The notes under the pieces were generated by a model that had not been told where the DNA came from, made no database searches, and saw only the letters and a list, made by a program, of their open reading frames with translations. From the NCBI GenBank assembly GCA_018367495.1, contig JAGZGB010000038.1, positions 1 to 16,100 of the forward strand: 16,100 nt of DNA, written 5' to 3'. Below, piece after piece: positions 6,664 to 14,152 of the stretch. A program made the translations under genes and the position numbers. This DNA comes from Veillonella sp. (GTDB lineage Bacteria > Bacillota_C > Negativicutes > Veillonellales > Veillonellaceae). The first letter of the stretch is position 1. The number at the start of each line of letters is the position of its first letter.

Positions 6664-6923
6664 TATAGTTGTTTTGCCTTTGCGTATTCTTTCAACAATT
6701 CCTCAATCAAGTCATCCCGCTCTAAACGACGGATATCAGAACGTGCATTATTATAACTTGTAATGTACGCTGGATCTCCAGAAATAAGATACCCTAAGAT
6801 TTGATTGATTGGATTGTAACCTTTTTCTTGAATAGATTGATAAACACGAGTGAGAACCTCTTCAGCTGTCATCGGTTCATCGTCTACTTTACGGAATAAC
6901 ATAGTTTCATCAGAAACCTTCAT
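6663..6923 (-). CDS. ireB: IreB family regulatory phosphoprotein (DUF965, YrzL-like)
   Basis: A small helical cytoplasmic protein of 86 residues, the normal length for the family. In Enterococcus faecalis IreB is a substrate of the PASTA-domain Ser/Thr kinase IreK and restrains cephalosporin resistance. The core [25 protein letters not shown] and the [16 protein letters not shown] helix are diagnostic. Near the start, S4 and T7 (MKVSDETM) lie where IreB carries phosphorylated threonines; whether they are modified here is unknown. I chose the ATG at 6923 because AAGGAGGG lies immediately upstream and it gives the family length. A GTG 12 codons earlier would fall inside a leader hairpin and encode the ribosome site itself. 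No kinase gene is in this window. Confidence 0.95.
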   Translation of the reverse strand: MKVSDETMLFRKVDDEPMTAEEVLTRVYQSIQEKGYNPINQILGYLISGDPAYITSYNNARSDIRRLERDDLIEELLKEYAKAKQL

Positions 6924-6947
6924 CGTATCCCTCCTTTTTATTACATT

Positions 6948-6979
6948 GGCAGGTTTCACTGTAAAAGTGAAACCTCGCC
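6948..6979 (-). promoter_or_regulatory. 5'-terminal hairpin in the ireB operon leader
   Basis: On the minus strand AGGTTTCAC (6975-6967) pairs perfectly with GTGAAACCT (6959-6951) across a seven-base loop. GGC/GCC extends the stem past one bulged G, giving 12 pairs. The predicted transcription start (about 6978) falls at its base, so the mRNA would begin with this hairpin, about 15 bases before the ireB ribosome site. It lacks a U run, so mRNA stabilisation or a regulatory role is likelier than termination. Confidence 0.6.
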
Positions 6980-6983
6980 TCCT

Positions 6984-7013
6984 ATTATACTTGAATTAAA
7001 GCTACAAAGTCAG
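6984..7013 (-). promoter_or_regulatory. Predicted promoter of ireB-yqgF-DUF1292
   Basis: CTGACT (7013-7008) and a perfect TATAAT (6989-6984) on the minus strand are 18 bases apart, a good sigma-70-type arrangement. It lies in the gap between alaS and ireB. I see no strong terminator after alaS (only a weak AT-only stem near 7050-7075), so read-through from alaS is also possible. Confidence 0.6.
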
Positions 7014-7077
7014 TACCTTTTTATGCATTATAAAATTTATCTATAACAGATACAAGTATAATTATAAAATTATATGC

Positions 7078-9693
7078 CTATTGTAACATAGATGTTAAAG
7101 CTTCACCACCAGCTTTTAATGCTTCCGCCAATTTAGCTGGTTCCTTACCACCTGCTTGAGCCATATCTGGACGGCCACCGCCATTACCACCAGCTACTTG
7201 AGCTGCTGCTTTTACGATATTACCAGCTTTAGCACCTTTAGCAACAACGTCTTTAGATACTTTACATACAAAGTTAACCTTGTCATCACCCATAGCAGCG
7301 CCTACAAGCACTACGCCAGAACCATCCAATTTATCAAGGCCCATATCCGCTAAGTCACGTAATTCATCGATAGAGGATGCTTTTACAGCAGCCGCTACAA
7401 ATGCAACATCGCCAATCATTACCTTACCAGCAATGATATCTGCCGCACCAGCTGCAGAAACCTCTTTGCGAATTTGTTCTAATTCTTTAGCAGTTTCTTT
7501 TGCTTCTGCCAACACTTGATGTAAACGTTCTTCTACTTGAGGTGCTTTAGTTTTAAGTTCGCCTGCCATGCGTTCGATAGTCAAGCGATCATGTTTTGCT
7601 GCATCTAGAGCTGCACGACCTGTAATTGCTTCAATACGACGTACACCAGAGCCGATACCCGCTTCAGATGTTAAACGGAAGGAACTAATGAAAGCTGTAT
7701 TACCTACATGAGAACCGCCACATAATTCAACGGAGAAACCAGGAACCTCTACAACGCGAACTACATCACCATATTTATCACCAAAGAGTGCCATCGCACC
7801 TTTAGCTTTTGCTTCGTCCATAGACATTTCCGCAATAGCTAAATCTGTAGCTTTTAAAATCTCTTCATTTACAAGAGCTTCAATTTGATCAAGTTCCTCT
7901 TGTGTTACAGGAGAGAAGTGAGTGAAGTCGAAACGCAAGTAATCTGGAGTTACTAAGGAACCTGCTTGGTTAACATGTTCGCCTAGAACCTTTTTCAATG
8001 CTGCATGTAACAAATGTGTTGCTGTATGGTTACGAGCCATAGCAGCACGGCGATTTGTATCTACTTCAAGCGTTACATCATCGCCTTCGGAAATGGAACC
8101 TTCCACAACAGTACCGATATGGTATACAGTGCCTTCAGGTAAACGTTTTGTATTATGAACCTCTACCTTACCCATTGGGCCAACGATAAAGCCTGTATCA
8201 CCTAATTGACCGCCCCCTTCAGCGTGGAATGGTGTGGTGCGTACGATAACAGTAATTTCATCGCCATCAGCAGCTGTTTGTAAACGTTCAGAGCCTTTGC
8301 CGATCATTAATACGGAAGAAGCAGTTACAGCTTCATCTTCAAGAAGCTCTTCGTCTTTCAAGAATGTGATGTCAGGTGTTGCTACCTTAGCATCTTCTTT
8401 TACACGAGCTTCACGAGCGCGTTCACGTTGTTCCTTCATAGCTGCTTCAAAACCTTCATGGTCGATTGTAAAGCCGCGTTCAGAAGCAATTTCTTCTGTT
8501 AATTCCCAAGGGAATCCGTATGTATCATATAGTTTGAATACTTCTGTTCCAGGCACAACAGTTGCTTTTTCAGCAGCAAGTGTATCAATCAAAGAATTCA
8601 ACAATTCAAGACCTTGTTCCAAGGTTTGGTTGAATCGTTCTTCTTCGTTTTGTACAACCCGTTTAACGAAGTCTTGTTTCTCAGCAATGGATTTAATACC
8701 AGGGCCAAGAATATCTACTACTACATCAATAAGTGGTGTTAAGAAGATGCCTTCAATACCAAGTAAACGGCCATGACGTACAGCACGACGTAAAATACGA
8801 CGCAATACGTAACCACGACCTTCGTTAGATGGCAATACGCCATCAGAAATTAATGCAGTGACAGCACGAGCATGGTCAGCGATAACCTTTAAAGAAACAT
8901 CAGTATTTGGATTTTCGTTATATGTAACACCAGCGCGTTTAGCTGTAGCTTCAATAATTGGGAAAATCAAATCTGTTTCAAAGTTTGTTTTACAACCTTG
9001 TAATACGGAAGCCAATCGTTCAAGACCAGCGCCGGTATCGATGTTTTTATGTTGCAATGGTTCATAAGAACCATCTGGCATTTTATTAAATTGAGTGAAT
9101 ACTAAGTTCCAGATTTCAAGATAGCGATCGCAGTCACAACCTGGTGCACAGTTAGGATCATCACAACCATGTTCAGGACCTTGGTCGAAGAAAATTTCAC
9201 TATCAGGACCACATGGGCCTTCACCGATTTCCCAGAAGTTATCTTCAAGGCGTGTAATATGACTTTCTTCTACGCCACAATCATTGTGCCATGTATCATA
9301 TGCTTCTTGGTCATCTGGATATACAGTAACATACAATCTATTTTTATCGAGTTTAATAACTTCAGTTAAGAACTCCCAGGCCCAGTGAATTGCTTCTTTT
9401 TTGAAGTAGTCACCAAAGGAGAAGTTGCCAAGCATTTCAAAGAATGTATGGTGACGAGCTGTGCGACCTACGTTTTCAAGGTCACCTGTACGCATACATT
9501 TTTGGCTTGTTGTAATACGATGACAAGGAGGTACCAATTTACCTGTAAAGAAAGGCTTTAATGGCGCCATACCTGCCCCAATCAATAATAGAGATGGATC
9601 GTTTTCTGGTATAAGAGAAAAACTATCTAATTTTAAATGTCCTTTGCTTTCAAAAAACTGCAAGTATGCTTGACGCAGTTCATTACCCTTCAT
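7078..9693 (-). CDS. alaS: Alanyl-tRNA synthetase
   Basis: Cytoplasmic class II synthetase that charges and proofreads tRNA-Ala; 871 residues, the full family length. Aminoacylation-domain blocks include RTARHHTFFEMLGNFSFGD (about 77-95), the cysteine-rich stretch C177-C188 and motif 3-like GRGYVLRRILRRAVRHGR (292-309). The editing domain carries the zinc-binding set H556xxxH560 and C658xxxH662 (CGGSH). The C-terminal domain ends with a glycine-rich GGNGGGRPDMAQAGG segment that helps bind tRNA. The ATG at 9693 has an AGGAGGA site about nine bases upstream. Unlike thrS, the leader shows no T-box; regulation may instead act at an inverted repeat over the -10 box. It starts the conserved alaS-ireB-yqgF-DUF1292-mltG order. 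Confidence 0.98.
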   Translation of the reverse strand: MKGNELRQAYLQFFESKGHLKLDSFSLIPENDPSLLLIGAGMAPLKPFFTGKLVPPCHRITTSQKCMRTGDLENVGRTARHHTFFEMLGNFSFGDYFKKEAIHWAWEFLTEVIKLDKNRLYVTVYPDDQEAYDTWHNDCGVEESHITRLEDNFWEIGEGPCGPDSEIFFDQGPEHGCDDPNCAPGCDCDRYLEIWNLVFTQFNKMPDGSYEPLQHKNIDTGAGLERLASVLQGCKTNFETDLIFPIIEATAKRAGVTYNENPNTDVSLKVIADHARAVTALISDGVLPSNEGRGYVLRRILRRAVRHGRLLGIEGIFLTPLIDVVVDILGPGIKSIAEKQDFVKRVVQNEEERFNQTLEQGLELLNSLIDTLAAEKATVVPGTEVFKLYDTYGFPWELTEEIASERGFTIDHEGFEAAMKEQRERAREARVKEDAKVATPDITFLKDEELLEDEAVTASSVLMIGKGSERLQTAADGDEITVIVRTTPFHAEGGGQLGDTGFIVGPMGKVEVHNTKRLPEGTVYHIGTVVEGSISEGDDVTLEVDTNRRAAMARNHTATHLLHAALKKVLGEHVNQAGSLVTPDYLRFDFTHFSPVTQEELDQIEALVNEEILKATDLAIAEMSMDEAKAKGAMALFGDKYGDVVRVVEVPGFSVELCGGSHVGNTAFISSFRLTSEAGIGSGVRRIEAITGRAALDAAKHDRLTIERMAGELKTKAPQVEERLHQVLAEAKETAKELEQIRKEVSAAGAADIIAGKVMIGDVAFVAAAVKASSIDELRDLADMGLDKLDGSGVVLVGAAMGDDKVNFVCKVSKDVVAKGAKAGNIVKAAAQVAGGNGGGRPDMAQAGGKEPAKLAEALKAGGEALTSMLQ

Positions 9694-9725
9694 GTGTATA
9701 TTCCTCCTAAAATTATTTACTCTTC

Positions 9726-9748
9726 ATTATATCGTAAAACCGATATAA
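9726..9748 (-). promoter_or_regulatory. Predicted alaS promoter with an inverted repeat over the -10 box
   Basis: TATAAT is read on the minus strand at 9731-9726. An exact 8-bp inverted repeat, TTATATCG/CGATATAA (9727-9734 and 9741-9748, six-base gap), covers most of it and the spacer. The -35 region is weak. The symmetry could be an operator or just an AT-rich stem; no regulator is identified. Confidence 0.5.
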
Positions 9749-9834
9749 AATCTATTAAAAACATTGAGGTCATGCGGAGTTCCTATACTTTTACAATGAG
9801 AAAAAGTTAGGATAAAATTCAAGTTTTACATAAA

Positions 9835-9888
9835 CGAAAAAGAGGTTATACAAATCAACAGAACATAATTGATTCGTATAGCCTCTTT
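9835..9888 (-). terminator. Long-stem terminator after the NlpC/P60 gene
   Basis: A 20-bp arm at 9888-9869 (minus strand AAAGAGGCTATACGAATCAA) pairs with 9858-9839 using only two G-U wobbles, with a 10-base loop and a short U run after it. It lies 20 bases after the stop codon of the hydrolase gene and insulates alaS from it. A/T runs flank both sides, so bidirectional action is possible. Confidence 0.9.
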
Positions 9889-9908
9889 TAAAGCTAATAT
9901 GTATTGGT

Positions 9909-10718
9909 TTATACAACGCGTTTTGCGCCGATATAGCGTTCACCCCAATAGCCAGTATCAAGATCTGCTACTGCTACACCACGACTGGAAGTGGCGCTGA
10001 TGAACTTGCCATCACCAATATAAATACCGGAGTGAGATGGACCTGGTTCATATGTTTCAAAGAATACCAAATCCCCTGCTTTTAAGTTTGCACGAGAAAC
10101 CTCAACACCTACGTTATATTGTTCATCTGCTAAACGTGGTAAAGAAATACCTTGTTTTGCAAATACATATTTAACGTAACCAGAGCAGTCGAAACCACTT
10201 GGTGTAGTACCACCAAATACATATGGTACACCACGGTATTTGTCTGCTTCCGCCAAGATAGCATGAATACTATTTGGTGTTTCGTTTTTCGTAATATTAT
10301 TTAATTTAATATTTTTGCCAGTAATGGATTGACCCGCAACACGACGAGATGTCGCATTGTTGTTTGTGAAAGCGGATTTTGTTGCTACTGCTTTAGTCGC
10401 AGCATTTTGAGTCAATACTGCCTTCGTAGAACGAGGAGCGCTCATCAATGCATTATACGTAGCAGGACCTACAATACCGTCCACTGGTAAGCCACGATCT
10501 TGTTGGAACAGACGAACTGCCCATTTCGTTTCTTTACCATATACACCATTTTTATCTGTAGCATTATAACCGTGTTTAATTAGTTGTTGTTGAACCGCTG
10601 TAACACTTTTGCCCTTATCACCATATTGTAATGTTGTTGCACCTACCATGGCTGTTGTGGCACACACAAAAGTTAATGTTAATGCCGTTATTTTAACCTT
10701 ACTATATTTTGACTTCAT
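9909..10718 (-). CDS. Secreted NlpC/P60 peptidoglycan endopeptidase with a PG_binding_1 domain
   Basis: A 269-residue exported cell-wall hydrolase. Residues 1-27 are a signal peptide with likely cleavage after VGA. Residues about 32-92 form a PG_binding_1 domain (KSVTAVQQQLIKHGY ... YGKETKWAVRLFQQDRGLPVDGIVGPATYNAL). A Thr/Ala/Asn-rich linker runs to about 148, and an NlpC/P60 domain fills the rest. The catalytic cysteine is C178 (GFDCSGYV) and the histidine H229 (PSHSGIYIG). The third polar position, often His, appears to be S241 (KFISA). Such enzymes usually cut D-Glu-to-diamino-acid bonds in stem peptides. I start at the ATG at 10718, directly behind AAAGGAAG; a TTG five codons earlier would itself encode that site. 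The gene has its own terminator, and the gap to the glycosyltransferase gene is 83 bases. Confidence 0.95.
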   Translation of the reverse strand: MKSKYSKVKITALTLTFVCATTAMVGATTLQYGDKGKSVTAVQQQLIKHGYNATDKNGVYGKETKWAVRLFQQDRGLPVDGIVGPATYNALMSAPRSTKAVLTQNAATKAVATKSAFTNNNATSRRVAGQSITGKNIKLNNITKNETPNSIHAILAEADKYRGVPYVFGGTTPSGFDCSGYVKYVFAKQGISLPRLADEQYNVGVEVSRANLKAGDLVFFETYEPGPSHSGIYIGDGKFISATSSRGVAVADLDTGYWGERYIGAKRVV

Positions 10719-10801
10719 ATGCTTCCTTTCCAAAAACTTTTAAAGTAAGTTATTTATTCAAAATATACTAACCGTCTATTTATTTGCATTCACAAATACA
10801 G

Positions 10802-11812
10802 CTAGTCTTCTTTGCTTTTGTTAGTATAAGTCTCAGGTGCCATAAACACATCTGCACTACTTGGTCCAAGTAATGGAGCATCTTCATGCTCATCAAAGTT
10901 TATAGCTGACTTAACCCAATACAAAGGCCGTTGCTTCACCTCTTCAAAAATACGACCTACATACTCGCCAATAATTCCCAGTCCGACGAGTTGAATTCCA
11001 CCAATAAACAAAATTGATACGCCCAAGGTAGTCCATCCATTCAAGGCTTGTCCCGTAAGATATACATACAAGAGGTGCAATATAAGCAAGAAGCTCAACC
11101 CACCACATAGTACACCGACGTACAAGGCAGCCCGTAAAGGAACTCTTGAAAAAGCGGTTACCCCATCGAGAGCAAATCGTATCATTTTACGCACACTAAA
11201 CTTTGAGACACCTGCAAAACGAGGTGGCGCCACAAAGTGCAACTCAGCTTGTCTATACCCCAAGGCACCGACAATACCGCGCAAGAAACGACCATGTTCT
11301 CTAAACCGTTTCAATGTGCCCAATGCTTTACTATTCATGAGACGAAAATCAGATCCACCTTCAACAATAGGAACATCGGCCATTTTGTTCATTAGTTTGT
11401 AATAATACTTAGACGTGAAAGATTTAGCCCAACTAGCATCTTCAGTTGAATCGCGTATGGTGCGCACCACATCATAGCCTGACTCCCACAACCTAACAAG
11501 TTCAGGAATCAAAGCCGGTGGATGCTGCATGTCACCGTCCATTGTAATAACTGCATCTCCATGAGCATAATCAAGACCACAAGTAAGCGCAGTCTGATGC
11601 CCAAAATTACGAGCAAGCAATAACACTTTGACATGTTTATCATTGTAAGCAATTTCACGCAATATCATAGCTGACGAATCACTAGAACCGTCGTCTACGA
11701 AGATTAGTTCATAATCGTACGTGAGTCCTGACATAACATCAGTTACAGCTTTATAAAAATTCGCTATGTTCTCTTCTTCGTTATATACAGGCACTACAAT
11801 AGAAAGTAACAT
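10802..11812 (-). CDS. Family 2 glycosyltransferase, GtrB/DPM-like membrane protein
   Basis: A 336-residue membrane-bound enzyme that most likely transfers a sugar from a nucleotide sugar to a polyprenyl phosphate at the cytoplasmic face. The GT-A domain begins LLSIVVPVYNEEENI, with DDGS at residues 40-43 and the metal-binding DGD at 92-94 (ITMDGDMQHPP). EGGSDFRLMN (151-160) and GVSKFSVRKM (201-210) are typical of the bactoprenol glucosyltransferase/DPM1-like group. Two C-terminal membrane helices (about 227-251 and 262-284) follow, then a cytoplasmic tail of about 50 residues. The ATG at 11812 has a clear GGAGGA site. The sugar and end product cannot be told from sequence; no flippase (GtrA) or second transferase is in the window. 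A long AT-rich gap precedes it, so it may be transcribed alone or with the NlpC/P60 gene. Confidence 0.92.
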   Translation of the reverse strand: MLLSIVVPVYNEEENIANFYKAVTDVMSGLTYDYELIFVDDGSSDSSAMILREIAYNDKHVKVLLLARNFGHQTALTCGLDYAHGDAVITMDGDMQHPPALIPELVRLWESGYDVVRTIRDSTEDASWAKSFTSKYYYKLMNKMADVPIVEGGSDFRLMNSKALGTLKRFREHGRFLRGIVGALGYRQAELHFVAPPRFAGVSKFSVRKMIRFALDGVTAFSRVPLRAALYVGVLCGGLSFLLILHLLYVYLTGQALNGWTTLGVSILFIGGIQLVGLGIIGEYVGRIFEEVKQRPLYWVKSAINFDEHEDAPLLGPSSADVFMAPETYTNKSKED

Positions 11813-12306
11813 AAATCCTCCAAAGTATTTTACTCACATATTTTAAGTTAATTAGTAAATTAAGGCAAATCGCCAAGGTTAACAATAGGAAAAATAATAT
11901 CTATAACCCCAGTAATCATGCGATTTCTACAAACTCTATCGACATTTCTCTTCATTTATCCTATATATAAGTTCTATGAATAAGTCGTTATTTTACTTAT
12001 CTAAATAACTACTCAATAAATCATATTATAAAATAAATTTATATCACTAAAAATCAATGAATTGCTGTTAATTATGATTTAATCGCCAATTAATCAAAAT
12101 ATAAAATATATTTTTAGCTATAAATATAAGAACCTTAATGCATTTCATCTTAAATTCATGAAAATCGAAATAATTTTACTAATCACGCTGTGCATAAACC
12201 AATAATATATGGCCCAAAATATGCATAAAATACTAATAATATAAAAAACAACATTATGGTATTAACAAAATAGATTTACTAGAATCTTTTCATCAATAGA
12301 GAAGAA
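11813..12306. other. AT-rich gene-free stretch upstream of the glycosyltransferase gene
   Basis: About 490 bases with no convincing gene on either strand and visibly higher A+T than its neighbours. It holds several TATAAT-like sequences on the minus strand (for example near 12024-12029) but none with a convincing -35 box. AATCGCCAA occurs twice (near 11875 and 12082), the second inside a weak inverted repeat (about 12075-12096). It presumably carries the glycosyltransferase promoter. A small RNA cannot be excluded, but no terminator-like end marks one. Confidence 0.5.
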
Positions 12307-12328
12307 AGAGACCCTGATAAGGGTCTCT
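12301..12328 (-). terminator. Intrinsic terminator of the hydrogenase operon
   Basis: AGAGACCCT pairs perfectly with AGGGTCTCT (12307-12315 with 12320-12328) around a four-base loop, and a U-rich run follows on the minus strand. It begins only a few bases after the stop codon at 12333, so it ends the hya operon. Confidence 0.92.
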
Positions 12329-12332
12329 TATA

Positions 12333-12710
12333 TTATAGGCCAGCAGCATCAATCCAAGATTGTAAATCTGCCTCTGCTAGTTCCATATCCTCTTCATATG
12401 CACCAGCTACGACTGGATACTTAGCAACCTCTACAGTGTGCAAAATCGAATCATCTCGGCCATTTTTAAAGGTGCCAATCCAAATTCCAGAGAATTGAGA
12501 TTCATACCACTCTACAGGCTGATCTGTTTCATTGAAGTTAATCGTAATATGACCACGACCAAGTGTTTCTAATACCTCCACTTGCTCTTCTTCTGCAAGA
12601 CCTGTTTTCTCTATATAAATAGAATAAGTCTCACCTGTTTCACGCAAATTTTTAAGTGCTAAACGCAACTCATTTAAAACGGCGCGAACATTACCATAAT
12701 TCTCAATCAT
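12333..12710 (-). CDS. HupH_C (HyaF-like) hydrogenase accessory protein
   Basis: A 125-residue soluble protein that I place in the HupH C-terminal-domain family (HupH/HoxQ/HyaF) of [NiFe]-hydrogenase expression proteins. The matching features are an N-terminal helix (NVRAVLNELRLALKNL), an ETYSIYIEKTGLAEEEQVEVLETLGRG-type segment, and the diagnostic FSGIWIGTFKNGRDDSILHTVEVAKYP region (about 73-99), where this family has a G-x-W strand followed by an IEV strand. HupH-like proteins are linked to small-subunit or cluster maturation, but their exact role is not settled. Full HyaF/HupH proteins are about 280 residues; this one carries only the C-terminal domain. The ATG at 12710 has a TAGGAGT site. 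It is the last gene of the hya operon, 47 bases after hyaD and just before the terminator. The family assignment is by pattern and context. Confidence 0.75.
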   Translation of the reverse strand: MIENYGNVRAVLNELRLALKNLRETGETYSIYIEKTGLAEEEQVEVLETLGRGHITINFNETDQPVEWYESQFSGIWIGTFKNGRDDSILHTVEVAKYPVVAGAYEEDMELAEADLQSWIDAAGL

Positions 12711-12757
12711 AAATACTCCTATTAGAGATACTCTTTACATCCTATAAACGCATTATT

Positions 12758-13336
12758 TTAAGTATTAAGCTCTGCAGTTACGCCCCATTCTCGTAACACA
12801 TTGAGTACACGCTCTTTCACCTCTGGTAAAGCTCGTTGTACAGGTGCACTAGGTTCAAAACCAATCTCTAACGATTCTGGTTCCACCCCAATAACAACAG
12901 CATCCTCTAAGGGGTCTTCTTGAATGGCGCGGATACGTAAAATATCTTGCATTCCTACTTCGTGTACAGAAATATGTTCTGTGAAATATTGTTCTAATTC
13001 CTTATGAGGGAACTCATATATAGTTCCTGGTGCTTCCCCACCATTAATAGCGTCTACGAGCAGAATTTTCTTCATTCCACGCATATACGTAAGCAGCTCC
13101 ATCCCCATCGTTCCACCATCAATAATGGAAATGGCTGGTGTAAATGTGAAAGATTCTTTCAACTCTTTCACTACATGAACACCTAATCCCTCATCAGTAA
13201 GCAATATATTCCCTACACCAAGTAGAACAATTTCATTATTCCCATCATCATAAAGGCTATTTAAATCAATACGCGGACCCTCAGAGTCCGCGTATTGTTC
13301 CAAGCCACTGATGATATCAGTACTTGTATTAGTCAT
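12758..13336 (-). CDS. hyaD: HyaD/HybD-type hydrogenase maturation protease
   Basis: Nickel-dependent endopeptidase that removes the C-terminal tail of the hydrogenase large subunit after the active site is loaded. The core begins at about residue 35 with IVLLGVGNILLTDEGLGVHVV. The nickel-sensing residues of HybD correspond to E49 (TDEG), D95 (LLVDAING) and H125 (VHEVG). The chosen start is the ATG at 13336, overlapping the hyaC stop as ATGACTAA (192 residues). An upstream start would lie well inside hyaC and has no support. The ribosome site is weak, so coupling to hyaC is likely. Oddly, about 34 residues precede the core, whereas this family normally starts within a few residues of it, and no in-frame ATG, GTG or TTG is visible nearer the core. 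A strong hairpin lies in this extension. The substrate is presumably the HyaB encoded two genes upstream. Confidence 0.93.
   Translation of the reverse strand: MTNTSTDIISGLEQYADSEGPRIDLNSLYDDGNNEIVLLGVGNILLTDEGLGVHVVKELKESFTFTPAISIIDGGTMGMELLTYMRGMKKILLVDAINGGEAPGTIYEFPHKELEQYFTEHISVHEVGMQDILRIRAIQEDPLEDAVVIGVEPESLEIGFEPSAPVQRALPEVKERVLNVLREWGVTAELNT
13267..13297. repeat. GC-rich perfect inverted repeat within hyaD
   Basis: CAATACGCGGAC and GTCCGCGTATTG form a perfect 12-bp stem (13267-13278 with 13286-13297) around a seven-base loop. It spans roughly codons 14-23 of hyaD (the QYADSEGPRI region), within an otherwise AT-rich neighbourhood. No U run follows on either strand, so it is not a standard terminator. 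Confidence 0.85.
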
Positions 13337-14138
13337 TATCTTGTAATTCTCTTTCTCTAGGATCGTTAGGATCACTTGGACGATATGTAGTACCAGATGG
13401 TTTATCGATACGTTCACCACGACGGCGTTTACCGTTTAGATCTTCAATATCGATTGGATCATGTGCATAATACTTCATACCGGAAACCATAGCAGATACT
13501 TCGCCGGATTCCTCCATAACGTCTTCTCGGAATGCCATGTACACGTGAACGATAGTAAAGAACAAGAATCCCCACGCAATATAGTGATGAATAATGTGAA
13601 CCTTATATTCACCACCAAATAATGTAACAACTGGTGCGAATAGGGTTCCTAGAATACCATTAGGATCCACCATAGAATACATTGTAAAGCCCGTTAAGAT
13701 TTCAAAGAAAAACATTACATATACCATCATATATGCAGTTCTTGCTAAGGAGTTACGAAGCCAATGATGTTCGTGTTTTTGTGGAATCATCAAATAGTGC
13801 AATGTAGTTTCTTTAAGACCATACCAATACCGTTTTTGGCGGAATTTAGGTAATAATCTATCTCCTCGATTCCAAAGAGCTCCTGCAAATCGGAAAATAA
13901 AGGAGCATGTTAAGATAACCCCTGCAATGAAATGGATACGACGCATAGTTTCCATAGAGAACCAGCCATCAATAGCAAAGGTTGGCTCTGGATTACCTGT
14001 GATAGCCGCAAATCCTGGATCACCAATATATAGACCTGTCCAGAATAATGCAGTTACGCTTAGCACCATAGTCCAGTGGAATATGCGCAGCCATAGACTA
14101 AATACGACATACGCCTTTTTGTCAGTATGTATTAACAT
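13329..14138 (-). CDS. hyaC: Ni/Fe-hydrogenase b-type cytochrome subunit
   Basis: Integral membrane di-heme cytochrome b that anchors the hydrogenase and passes electrons between its small subunit and the quinone pool. Four membrane helices are visible at about residues 19-37, 66-88, 131-152 and 185-203. Likely heme-ligand histidines are H21 (RIFHW), H69 (RRIHF), H184/H185 (HIIHHY) and H198 (IVHVYM), the HyaC/HydC pattern. The protein is 269 residues, somewhat longer than E. coli HyaC. The excess is mainly a hydrophilic, Asp/Arg/Pro-rich C-terminal tail after about residue 215, on the cytoplasmic side if topology is standard. The ATG at 14138 lies 14 bases after hyaB with a GGGTGGTGGG site, and its stop overlaps the hyaD start. 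Confidence 0.95.
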   Translation of the reverse strand: MLIHTDKKAYVVFSLWLRIFHWTMVLSVTALFWTGLYIGDPGFAAITGNPEPTFAIDGWFSMETMRRIHFIAGVILTCSFIFRFAGALWNRGDRLLPKFRQKRYWYGLKETTLHYLMIPQKHEHHWLRNSLARTAYMMVYVMFFFEILTGFTMYSMVDPNGILGTLFAPVVTLFGGEYKVHIIHHYIAWGFLFFTIVHVYMAFREDVMEESGEVSAMVSGMKYYAHDPIDIEDLNGKRRRGERIDKPSGTTYRPSDPNDPRERELQDND

Positions 14139-14152
14139 AAGCCCACCACCCT

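Noticed and set aside
6924..6959. Earlier GTG start for ireB
   Set aside because: The added codons would encode the ribosome binding site and part of the leader hairpin; the ATG at 6923 gives the normal family length.
8234..8776. Long plus-strand open frame opposite alaS
   Set aside because: Shadow of a strongly coding minus-strand gene: Ser/Arg-rich composition with no domain pattern.
10719..10733. TTG start five codons upstream for the NlpC/P60 gene
   Set aside because: Those codons are the ribosome binding site of the ATG at 10718.
13337..13420. Earlier start for hyaD, adding 28 hydrophobic residues
   Set aside because: It lies entirely within hyaC in another frame and resembles no HyaD start; the hydrophobic stretch is an out-of-frame reading of hyaC.
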